Assembly (NCBI GenBank): GCA_017695015.1
Contig: JADIMD010000104.1
Location: 1 to 44,836, forward strand
Origin: Candidatus Cryptobacteroides faecigallinarum
GTDB lineage: Bacteria; Bacteroidota; Bacteroidia; Bacteroidales; UBA932
Length of the DNA stretch: 44,836 nt
Reading direction: 5' to 3'
The translations under genes were made by a program, and so were the position numbers. This document shows positions 37,494-44,836 of this stretch, piece after piece (position 1 is the stretch's first letter; each line of letters opens with the position of its first letter). The notes under the pieces were generated by a model. That model saw only the letters and a program-made list of their open reading frames with translations. It was not told the origin of the DNA and did no database searches.

Positions 37494-38312
37494 CTATTTG
37501 TTCTCCTGAAACGAGAGGGCGGCTCCAAGCGCTGTCCTGTACTCCCTGAACTCAGGAATATGCACCCTTATCCCGTACAGCTTCTCTATCTTGTCGAATG
37601 TCGGTCTACACTGAGGGAGCATCGAAAGGTTGCCTATCAGCACGAAGTCCTGTATCCCGGAATTTTTCGCGATGAAGTTGGCCGCACTTCCGATTGCCTG
37701 CAATATCATGTTTATTATCCCTGCCGCCACATCGTCAGGCTCGGCATTGGATTCCGCCTTTCCGAAATTGGATGCCGTGACCCCATACGGAAGACCCGGG
37801 ATCTCGGTCTTGGAGATGTCCCTGATCTGCAGGTCCACTGCAGAAACATCTCCCCTCATTGCCATGGACATCACATATTTGATGTCGTGGGTCTTGAAAA
37901 TGATTCTCGACAGTCCCTGGAGCGTTCCTCCTCCGAGAGCCATTCCCCCGAGATGCTCTATGGAATCCCCTTCCACCTTTATGAATGATGTTCCCGTGCC
38001 CATGCTCACGACTATCATTCTGTCAAGTCCGCTGCCGTATCCTGCTCCTCGGGCATTCGCCACGAACTCGTCTACCTTTGAAGTAGGGAGCCCGTACAGA
38101 TTGCCTTCGACATATGCACTTCCGACCCCTGTCAGCATCACCTGTTCTATGCTTGAGAGGTCTATACGGTTGTCATAGATATATTTTCCGAAAGCCCCGA
38201 AAAGGGAGGTTACAGGGTCTTCAGCCTTGATGAACTGGGGAGACCTGATTTCTCCGTTCTCGATGCCGACAATCTTTGTCGTGCTTCCGCCTACATCTAT
38301 TCCGATTACCAT
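37494..38312 (-). CDS. coaW: type II pantothenate kinase
   Basis: This 272-residue protein matches type II (Fumble-like, staphylococcal CoaW) pantothenate kinases, which phosphorylate pantothenate in the first step of coenzyme A synthesis. The phosphate loop is MVIGIDVGGSTTKIVG. Also present are VSMGTGTSFIKVEG, the glycine-rich GGMALGGGTLQGLSRI, and TASNFGKAE matching the CoaW TAANFG block; the C terminus has YRTALGAALS. It lies between purF (61-base gap) and purM (26-base gap) in the purine operon, linking an ATP-consuming CoA step to purine supply. Type II enzymes are less expected here than type III (CoaX). Confidence 0.88.
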   Translation of the reverse strand: MVIGIDVGGSTTKIVGIENGEIRSPQFIKAEDPVTSLFGAFGKYIYDNRIDLSSIEQVMLTGVGSAYVEGNLYGLPTSKVDEFVANARGAGYGSGLDRMIVVSMGTGTSFIKVEGDSIEHLGGMALGGGTLQGLSRIIFKTHDIKYVMSMAMRGDVSAVDLQIRDISKTEIPGLPYGVTASNFGKAESNAEPDDVAAGIINMILQAIGSAANFIAKNSGIQDFVLIGNLSMLPQCRPTFDKIEKLYGIRVHIPEFREYRTALGAALSFQENK

Positions 38313-38373
38313 TTAATGTCAAATTTATTAAGTATTCCCGTATTTCTTTGTTGTCCCAATTTTACTGTTTCTG

Positions 38374-39795
38374 TCAGAACTTGCCGTCCTTGTTGGCTTC
38401 CTCCATACTCTGGTAGAGAGCCGTCGGATAACGCCCGCTGAAACATGCAAGACAGAGGTCATTTCTCCCTCCAGCCCTGAAAAGAGCCTCCTCCGACAGG
38501 AAAGCAAGAGAATCGGCCCCTATGACCTGCCTTGCCTCTTCAAGAGTCTTCCTTGCACAGAGAAGCTCATCATAAGTGGATATGTCCACCCCATAGAAGC
38601 AAGGGGCCTTGATCATCGGGGAAGCAATCCTCAAATGCACCTCAACCGCACCTGCTTCACGAAGCATCGTCACTATCCTCCGGGAAGTAGTGCCCCTGAC
38701 CACGGAATCATCCACCAGCACCACCCTCTTCCCTTTCACTATGGTCTTGACTGCAGAAAGCTTCATCCTTACCCCCTTCTCCCTCATGGACTGCGAAGGA
38801 TATATGAATGTCCTGCCTATATATTTGTTCTTTATCAGCCCCATCTCATAAGGCAGCCCCGAAGCCTCGCTATAACCCATGGCCGCACTGAGACTCGAAT
38901 CCGGCACACCTACGACCATATCAGCATCAGCAGGCGCCTCCTGCCAGAGCAGACGGCCGCTCTCCTTTCTGAAACTGTGTACATTGCAGCCTTCTATGTC
39001 GCTGTCAGGACGGGCGAAATAGATATACTCCATCGCACACATCGCATTTCTGCGATATTCGGAATAATGCCTGCTCCTGATACCATGGCTGTCCACCGTG
39101 ACAATCTCCCCCGGCTCGATATCCCTGATGAACTCTGCCCCGATGGCATCGAATGCACAGGTCTCGCTGGCAAGCACATATCCGTCGCCCAATCTTGCTA
39201 TCGAAAGCGGCCGGAGACCGTATTTGTCACGGCAGGCATATATCCTGTTCCTGGTCATGATGATGAATGCGAAAGCCCCCTCGATCATATTGAGAGCCTC
39301 CATTATCGCGAATATCCTCGGCTTGCGGCGGTCCACAGCATCCTTCTTGATAAGATGCGCAAGAATCTCGCTGTCCGACGAAGACTGGAAAAGGCTTCCC
39401 CTGTCCTCCAGATATTTTCTCAGCTGCGCGGAATTCACGATATTGCCGTTGTGGGCCAGGGCGAAATCCCCCGTATTATGTCTGAAAAGGAAAGGCTGGA
39501 CATTCTCGATACCTCCGCCTCCTGTCGTGGAATAACGGACATGTCCGATGGACATTGAACCGGGAAGAGAGGCAAGCTTGTCCTCATTGAAAACTTCAGT
39601 GACAAGACCTTCCCCCTTGACACGGCGGAAAGCCCCGTCATCATTCACAGCCACTATTCCGCAGCCTTCCTGCCCTCTATGTTGCAGGGAATGGAGTCCG
39701 TAATATGTCAGGTTTGCCGCTTCCGGCACTCCCCATACACCGAAGACTCCGCATTCCTCATGAAGTCCGCCAAGCTGTGTGAATCCGTCTGTCAT
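38374..39795 (-). CDS. purF: amidophosphoribosyltransferase
   Basis: PurF (473 residues) makes phosphoribosylamine from PRPP and glutamine, the committed step. A short propeptide (MTDGFTQLGGLHEE) precedes the nucleophile C15, as in the Bacillus-type enzyme. Glutaminase blocks are IGHVRYSTTGG and ALAHNGNIVN. The PRPP loop is VVLVDDSVVRGTTS. Cysteines in AMCAMEY, KAPCFYG and DLCLACF match the four ligands of the 4Fe-4S cluster of the oxygen-sensitive type. The ATG overlaps the purC stop (ATGA), so the two are probably translationally coupled. Confidence 0.97.
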   Translation of the reverse strand: MTDGFTQLGGLHEECGVFGVWGVPEAANLTYYGLHSLQHRGQEGCGIVAVNDDGAFRRVKGEGLVTEVFNEDKLASLPGSMSIGHVRYSTTGGGGIENVQPFLFRHNTGDFALAHNGNIVNSAQLRKYLEDRGSLFQSSSDSEILAHLIKKDAVDRRKPRIFAIMEALNMIEGAFAFIIMTRNRIYACRDKYGLRPLSIARLGDGYVLASETCAFDAIGAEFIRDIEPGEIVTVDSHGIRSRHYSEYRRNAMCAMEYIYFARPDSDIEGCNVHSFRKESGRLLWQEAPADADMVVGVPDSSLSAAMGYSEASGLPYEMGLIKNKYIGRTFIYPSQSMREKGVRMKLSAVKTIVKGKRVVLVDDSVVRGTTSRRIVTMLREAGAVEVHLRIASPMIKAPCFYGVDISTYDELLCARKTLEEARQVIGADSLAFLSEEALFRAGGRNDLCLACFSGRYPTALYQSMEEANKDGKF

Positions 39796-40514
39796 ATGTC
39801 TGCAGCTATTTCAGAAACCTTTTCATAAATTGTCCTGTATGCATCTCCTACCTTGCCCATATCCCTGCGGAAACGGTCCTTGTCATACCTTTCCCCGGTC
39901 GCCGAATCCCAGAAACGGGCATTGTCAGGAGTAATCTCGTCGGCAAGCACAATCTCCCCGGAAGGAAGCCTGCCGAATTCTATCTTGAAATCCACAAGCA
40001 CGATACCTGCCTTGCCGAACAAAGGCTTCAGGATGTCGTTTATACGCGTTGACAGGTCATATACTGCCCCAAGCTCCTCTTTTGTAAGAAGTCCGAGCGC
40101 CACTGCATGGTAGTCGTTTATCAGCGGATCGCACAGGTCATCGTTCTTGTAGCAGAGGTCAATGACAGGGGTCTCAGGGACAAGACCCTCTTCAAGCCCG
40201 AGCCTTGAGGCCATCGAGCCGGCAATGACATTGCGCACTATCACTTCGACCGGGATCACATCCAGCCTCCGGCACAGCAGTTCCGTATCCGATATCTGTC
40301 TGATGAAATGGGTCCTGAGACCTCTATGCTCCAAAATGCCGAATATCATTGCGGATATGGCAGCATTCAGTCTGCCCTTATCCGCAATGACGGCTTTCTT
40401 TATCTTGTTGTAGGCAGTAATATTGTCAGTAAAGCGGACAAGTATCTCCTCCGGATTGTCTGTTCCGAAGATCTTGACCGATTCGCCGTTGTATATTACT
40501 TCTTTTGTTTCCAT
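39792..40514 (-). CDS. purC: SAICAR synthetase
   Basis: PurC (240 residues) joins aspartate to CAIR using ATP. Family motifs are VIYNGESVKIFGTDNPEEILVRF (first half near residue 10), LCRRLDVIPVEVIVRNVIAGS, IVLVDFKIEFGR and VLADEITPDNARFWD. The length is normal. Its stop overlaps the purF start. Upstream, the 47-base spacer to purL contains a dispersed-repeat sequence, so purC is the first gene after that insertion-like element in the transcript. Confidence 0.97.
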   Translation of the reverse strand: METKEVIYNGESVKIFGTDNPEEILVRFTDNITAYNKIKKAVIADKGRLNAAISAMIFGILEHRGLRTHFIRQISDTELLCRRLDVIPVEVIVRNVIAGSMASRLGLEEGLVPETPVIDLCYKNDDLCDPLINDYHAVALGLLTKEELGAVYDLSTRINDILKPLFGKAGIVLVDFKIEFGRLPSGEIVLADEITPDNARFWDSATGERYDKDRFRRDMGKVGDAYRTIYEKVSEIAADI

Positions 40515-40527
40515 GTTATGTGTGTAA

Positions 40528-40556
40528 CAGATCCTTCGCTTCGCTCAGGATGACAT
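40528..40556. repeat. dispersed repeat in the purL-purC spacer
   Basis: On the minus strand this reads CCTGAGCGAAGCGAAGGATC with flanking tgtcat and tg. Frame translation of it gives ILSEAKDL, a phrase I recognise from spurious ORFs in many unrelated genomes, so it appears to be a copy of a widespread dispersed sequence. ATCCT and AGGAT arms can pair. It occurs once in this window and occupies most of the 47-base spacer. Confidence 0.6.
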
Positions 40557-40561
40557 CGCCG

Positions 40562-43500
40562 CTATTTCCCGCGGAAATAGCGGACAGCATTGTCAAACAG
40601 AGGCTGCTCAAGACCGTCGTCCGGAATATTCTTGAACAGGTTCTCCTCGTACCTCTCCGTATGCCCCATCTTGCCGAGTATCTGCCCGTTGCGGCTGATG
40701 ATACCTTCGATGGCATAGTATGAGCCGTTAGGATTGTAAGGAGACTCCATCGTGACTTCCTCGTCTATAGGGTCCACATACTGGAAAGCAACCTGGCCGT
40801 TGGCAAACAGCTCCTTTGCGAGCTCCTCGTTCACAACGAACTTGCCTTCCCCGTGGCTGACAGCAATGGTATGCAGATCTCCTATCTTGAAGCTTGAAAG
40901 CCAAGGTGAATTGACTGTAGAAACCCTTGTCGTAACCATCTGCGAGACATGGCGGTTGATATCGTTCCTGAACAATGTAGGAGAATCCTTTGTCACCATT
41001 CCGAGACGGCCGTACGGAAGAAGACCCGACTTGACAAGCGCCTGGAAGCCGTTGCAGATTCCGAGGATAAGTCCTCCCCTGTCGAGAAGCTTATGTATCT
41101 CTTCTGCAATCTCCTTATTGTTCAGCACATTGGCTATGAACTTACCGCTTCCGTCAGGCTCATCTCCTGCAGAGAATCCTCCGCACAGGGCAAGTATATG
41201 GCACTCTGATATGTTCTTCTTCATTTCTGCAATGGAGCGGAAGATATCCTCGCTCCTGAGGTTGCAGAAAGTGGTCATCCTGACCTCTGCACCTGCCTTG
41301 CGGAAAGCCTTGGCAGTGTCATAGTCACAGTTGGTGCCAGGGAATACCGGAAGATATGCCACAGGGGTCTGCACAGGGTCTCCCTTGTACATGAGTTCCT
41401 GTTTCTTGACCTTGATCGGGCGGATATTGCTCATCCCTGACGGTGCTACAGCGCTGTGGCGTGCCTTGCATACAGACGGGTAGATCTCATTGAACATCGC
41501 CCCGTTGAGAGCCATGAGCCCGAAGATGTCGAGCTTCTCCCCGTCTATATGCAGATATCCGTCATCTCCTGAAGTCACCTTGCCGAGATATACCGCATCA
41601 GGATAATCCAGCTCATTCTCGCATTCCACAACGAGAGAGCCATAACTATGGTCGAACAGCACATCGGCAGGGGCCTTGATGTCCACTCCGAATGCATTTC
41701 CGAACGCCATCTTGCAGATTGACGCACAGACTGAATCGAGTCCCACCGCATAGGCGGAAACGATGTTGCCCTCCTGTATCTGTCCGTGGACGAATGTCCA
41801 GTTCCTCTTGAGCTGCTCCGTATCAGGCATCAGGTTCTCTTTCGGGGTATGTCTTATCAGGTACAGGCTGTTGCCCTCGAATTTGAGTTCAGGAGAAATC
41901 ACATCATTGGCATCGGCAGTGACGATACCGAAAGCTGCAAGTGTAGGAGGCACATTCAGGTCCTCGAATGTACCGCTCATGGAATCCTTGCCACCGATGG
42001 AAGGAAGCCCGAATTCAACCTGCATCTTGAGGGCACCGAGCAAAGCGCTCAAAGGCAGGCCCCAGGTGCGGCGCTCATGCGTCATTCTCTGGAAATACTC
42101 CTGATATGAGAATCTCATCCTGTCATACTGTCCTCCAGCAGAAACCACCTTGGTGCATGCATCCACCACTGCATATGCAGCAGCATGGTAAGGACTCCAG
42201 CTTCCGAGGAACGGGTCGCAGCCCCATGCCATCAGGGACGCAGTGTCAGTATAGCCGTCCACAGGCAACTTCTGCACGGAAACCTGGGTCTGGGTAGTCT
42301 GGAGCATACCTCCATACGGCATCAGGACAGTCGAGCGACCCACAGTGGAATCGAACATTTCCACCATACCTTTCTGGGAAGTATGGTTTGCGTCAGCAAG
42401 CTCTTCCTCCACCCTCTCTTTCACTGACCTCGTGTCATCAGGGTCAGCACTGAAAGGATCGGACTGGGAGACAGCCCCGACTGTGGCTTCAGCATAATGC
42501 CTTGCTCCTGCACTGTCGATGAATTCACGGGAAATGTCGACCATCAGCTTGTCCCCATTGTACATCCTGAGGCGGCCCGAATCAGTGACATCTGCCACAT
42601 AAGTCACCTCCACATTCTCGCTGAGGCAATATTTCTCGAACTCTTCCCTGTCTTTGGCCTCTATCACAACGGCCATCCTCTCCTGCGACTCGCTTATGGC
42701 AAGTTCAGTGGAGTTCAGTCCGGCATATTTTACAGGCACCCTGTCGAGGTAGATGTCCAGGCCTTCAGCAAGCTCTCCTATCGCCACACTGACTCCGCCT
42801 GCACCGAAGTCATTGGATTTCTTTATCAGTTTAGTCACTTCAGGACGGCGGAACAGCCTCTGCAGCTTGCGCTCCTCAGGAGCATTACCTTTCTGCACCT
42901 CGCTGCCGCAAGTTTCGAGAGAAGCCTCGGTGTGCTCCTTGGACGAGCCGGTGGCACCTCCGATACCGTCACGGCCCGTGCGTCCTCCGAGAAGGAGTAT
43001 GATATCCCCCGGAGCAGGAGACTCCCTGCGCACATTCTCAGCCTTGACAGCACCCACTACAGCGCCTATCTCAAGCCTTTTCGCCTCATATCCGAGGTGA
43101 TACATCTCGTGTACATTGGTCGTTGCAAGACCTATCTGGTTGCCATAGCTGGAATAGCCGGCAGCAGCCTTGCGGCTTATGACTTTCTGAGGCAGCTTGC
43201 CAGGACGGGTGTCCTTCACCTCCCTCCACAGATTTCCCGCACCGGTAAGGCGCATTGCCTGATATACATAGCTCCTGCCTGAAAGAGGGTCGCGGATGGC
43301 ACCGCCAAGACATGTGGCAGCACCTCCGAAAGGCTCGATCTCGGTAGGATGGTTATGGGTCTCGTTCTTGAACTGCAGCAGCCATTTCTCCACTGCCCCG
43401 TCAACATCCACATCCACATAAATGCTGCATGCATTGTTCTCCTCGCTCACCTCCATATCGTCCAGAAGCCCTTTGCTCTTGAGATAACGGGCACCTATCG

Positions 43501-44311
43501 TCGCGACATCCATCAGGCAGAGAGGCTTGTTCTCCCTTCCGAGCTCCTTGCGGATCTTCAGATAGAGGTCATATGTCCCCTGAATCTCATCCTTGATGAA
43601 AGAGTCCTCGACAGTGACATCATTCAGTATGGTGGTGAAAGTGGTGTGGCGGCAATGGTCGCTCCAGTATGTATCCAATATCCTGAGCTCTGTCTCATAC
43701 GGGTCGCGGCCTTCGTTGCGGAAATATTTCACGACCTCGCGGAGATCGTCCGCATTCATTGCAAGCCCGTATTTTTTGCAATATGGGACAAGTTCATCTT
43801 CCCCGAGCTCCCTCAGTCCTTCAAGCACCGGCACGGGACGCACTGGAGCGTGCTCCATATCGCTGAGCCTTGACAGGTCCTTCTCACGGGACTCGACAGC
43901 ATTGATATAGTAATGCTTGATCCTTGCGATGTCTTCATCAGGCGTATCCCCTTCAAGGACAATCAGCCTCGAACTGCGGATCCTGACATCTGCCTCGGGC
44001 TCGATCAGCCGCACACAGTCCACCGCAGAAGCAGCCCTCTGGTCGAACTGGCCCGGAAGATACTCTACTGCTATGTATTTCTTGCCTTCAAGATCACATG
44101 AATCCGTAACCCTGTCGGTCACAATCTCCCCGAATACGCTGTAACGGCTTTTCTCCAGAAGTTCAGGAGTAAAGCCGAAAAGGTCGTAGACATTGAGTAG
44201 GCGCAGCGATTTGAGATTGAGCTGAAGATTCTCGTTGAGCTCGTTCCTCAGGCTGTCGCCCTCCACATAGAATTCGGGATACTTTTCTACAAAAATTCGG
44301 TAGTTTTCCAT
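40562..44311 (-). CDS. purL: phosphoribosylformylglycinamidine synthase, single-chain
   Basis: This 1249-residue protein is the large single-chain FGAM synthase, which converts FGAR to FGAM with glutamine and ATP. The N terminus ([18 protein letters not shown]) and SDMEHAPVRPVPVLEGL region resemble the clostridial/streptococcal clade more than the proteobacterial one. The synthetase core has DTYWSDHCRHTTF, FKNETHNHPTEIEPFGGAAT and LPSIGGKDSMSGTF. The C-terminal glutaminase domain (from about residue 990) has VFPGTNCDYD, the nucleophile C1086 in LGICNGFQ, and H1153/E1155 in SHGEGKF. Its ATG overlaps the purE stop by one base. Confidence 0.96.
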   Translation of the reverse strand: MENYRIFVEKYPEFYVEGDSLRNELNENLQLNLKSLRLLNVYDLFGFTPELLEKSRYSVFGEIVTDRVTDSCDLEGKKYIAVEYLPGQFDQRAASAVDCVRLIEPEADVRIRSSRLIVLEGDTPDEDIARIKHYYINAVESREKDLSRLSDMEHAPVRPVPVLEGLRELGEDELVPYCKKYGLAMNADDLREVVKYFRNEGRDPYETELRILDTYWSDHCRHTTFTTILNDVTVEDSFIKDEIQGTYDLYLKIRKELGRENKPLCLMDVATIGARYLKSKGLLDDMEVSEENNACSIYVDVDVDGAVEKWLLQFKNETHNHPTEIEPFGGAATCLGGAIRDPLSGRSYVYQAMRLTGAGNLWREVKDTRPGKLPQKVISRKAAAGYSSYGNQIGLATTNVHEMYHLGYEAKRLEIGAVVGAVKAENVRRESPAPGDIILLLGGRTGRDGIGGATGSSKEHTEASLETCGSEVQKGNAPEERKLQRLFRRPEVTKLIKKSNDFGAGGVSVAIGELAEGLDIYLDRVPVKYAGLNSTELAISESQERMAVVIEAKDREEFEKYCLSENVEVTYVADVTDSGRLRMYNGDKLMVDISREFIDSAGARHYAEATVGAVSQSDPFSADPDDTRSVKERVEEELADANHTSQKGMVEMFDSTVGRSTVLMPYGGMLQTTQTQVSVQKLPVDGYTDTASLMAWGCDPFLGSWSPYHAAAYAVVDACTKVVSAGGQYDRMRFSYQEYFQRMTHERRTWGLPLSALLGALKMQVEFGLPSIGGKDSMSGTFEDLNVPPTLAAFGIVTADANDVISPELKFEGNSLYLIRHTPKENLMPDTEQLKRNWTFVHGQIQEGNIVSAYAVGLDSVCASICKMAFGNAFGVDIKAPADVLFDHSYGSLVVECENELDYPDAVYLGKVTSGDDGYLHIDGEKLDIFGLMALNGAMFNEIYPSVCKARHSAVAPSGMSNIRPIKVKKQELMYKGDPVQTPVAYLPVFPGTNCDYDTAKAFRKAGAEVRMTTFCNLRSEDIFRSIAEMKKNISECHILALCGGFSAGDEPDGSGKFIANVLNNKEIAEEIHKLLDRGGLILGICNGFQALVKSGLLPYGRLGMVTKDSPTLFRNDINRHVSQMVTTRVSTVNSPWLSSFKIGDLHTIAVSHGEGKFVVNEELAKELFANGQVAFQYVDPIDEEVTMESPYNPNGSYYAIEGIISRNGQILGKMGHTERYEENLFKNIPDDGLEQPLFDNAVRYFRGK

Positions 44312-44778
44312 CAGATTTCTGCCTTCAAAACGGTTTCTGTCTGTTTCTTCCTGTATTCGACAAGCTTGTTTTCAAGCGCCTTGTCTGAAAGAGCAAGAAT
44401 CTCCACTGCAAGGAGAGCCGCATTCTTGGCCCCGTTGATAGCCACAGTAGCCACCGGTACACCGCCCGGCATCTGCACTATGGAAAGGAGGGAATCGAGA
44501 CCACCGAGAGCTTTGGTCTGCATAGGGACACCGATCACAGGCACTGTCGTAAGGCCTGCAACCACCCCTGCCACATGTGCAGCTCCGCCCGCTCCGGCGA
44601 TAATCACACCGATGCCACACTCTTTCGCTGTCTTGGCAAATTCAACCATCAGGTCAGGAGTCCTGTGCGCACTGATTACACGCTTCTCGATTTCAACGCC
44701 GAATTCGGCAAGGGTCTCTACAGCGGCCGACATCACAGCCCAGTCACTTGTAGATCCCATGATTATTGCAACTTTCAT
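44311..44778 (-). CDS. purE: N5-carboxyaminoimidazole ribonucleotide mutase (class I PurE)
   Basis: PurE (155 residues from the ATG at 44778, [13 protein letters not shown]; upstream codons are unlike the family) interconverts N5-CAIR and CAIR. Class I signatures are the N-terminal [35 protein letters not shown] and [16 protein letters not shown]. This class normally needs PurK for N5-CAIR, but no purK is in the window. It is the first gene of the purine operon visible here and its stop overlaps the purL start. Confidence 0.96.
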   Translation of the reverse strand: MKVAIIMGSTSDWAVMSAAVETLAEFGVEIEKRVISAHRTPDLMVEFAKTAKECGIGVIIAGAGGAAHVAGVVAGLTTVPVIGVPMQTKALGGLDSLLSIVQMPGGVPVATVAINGAKNAALLAVEILALSDKALENKLVEYRKKQTETVLKAEI

Positions 44779-44814
44779 ATATTTAAGAATAAGGAATGAC
44801 ATCCAAAAGCCCCA

Positions 44815-44822
44815 CAAAGGTA
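44815..44822 (-). promoter_or_regulatory. candidate -7 element of the purine operon promoter
   Basis: Read on the minus strand this is TACCTTTG, an exact match to TAnnTTTG. It lies 36 bases before the purE ATG. The matching -33 element would fall at or beyond the end of the window, so the promoter is only half visible. No riboswitch-like structure is seen in the short leader. Confidence 0.5.
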
Positions 44823-44836
44823 GTCAAATTTTCCTT

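Noticed and set aside
38320..38327. Minus-strand TAAATTTG just before the coaW start, resembling a -7 element
   Set aside because: No TTTG-like element lies 19-21 bases upstream, and the start site would fall on the ATG; an internal promoter is not supported.

Overview
This window is a chromosomal segment of a Bacteroidota bacterium, most likely a member of the Bacteroidales. The signs are SusC/SusD pairs, Bacteroidota-type lipoproteins, RpoB and RpoC of the lengths typical for the group, and start-site motifs of the TAnnTTTG (-7) type. The genus cannot be fixed from sequence alone. There are no tRNA or rRNA genes, CRISPR arrays, IS elements, integrases or phage genes.

Region 1 (1-10.4 kb, plus strand) is the conserved rplK-rplA-rplJ-rplL-rpoB-rpoC operon. 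A 12-bp perfect hairpin with a T run between rplL and rpoB looks like the attenuator that lowers polymerase expression relative to ribosomal proteins. A strong hairpin terminator follows rpoC.

Region 2 (10.4-26.3 kb) is a self-contained polysaccharide utilization locus for alpha-mannan. Nine minus-strand genes run from a divergent promoter: a phosphomannose isomerase-like protein, a ROK sugar kinase, SusC, SusD, a SusE-like protein, two GH76 endo-alpha-1,6-mannanases, a GH92 alpha-mannosidase and an MFS sugar permease. A plus-strand GntR/HutC regulator faces them. The logic is: bind and cut mannan outside, import by SusCD, trim to mannose with GH92, import with the permease, phosphorylate with the ROK kinase, and isomerize to fructose-6-phosphate. 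A GntR-type operator candidate overlaps the promoter of the nine-gene operon.

The most striking feature is that the whole locus is bracketed by two copies of a 62-bp direct repeat (10340-10401 and 26239-26300, 61/62 identical). Each copy starts at a gene's stop codon (rpoC, then gntR) and contains the whole rpoC terminator hairpin. The locus may therefore have been inserted beside rpoC with duplication of the terminator.

Region 3 (26.3-32.4 kb, minus strand) is a three-gene SusC-SusD-TlpA operon with no hydrolase, so its substrate is unknown. Its promoter lies in a 254-bp spacer filled with palindromic GTTCGTR/YACGAAC repeats.

Region 4 (32.7-44.8 kb, minus strand) is a purine operon read purE-purL-purC-purF-coaW-purM-purH-purD-folD. 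Junctions are overlapping or short. A type II pantothenate kinase sits inside it, and folD at the end can supply the folate one-carbon unit used by PurH. The purL-purC spacer holds a sequence resembling a dispersed repeat known from many genomes.
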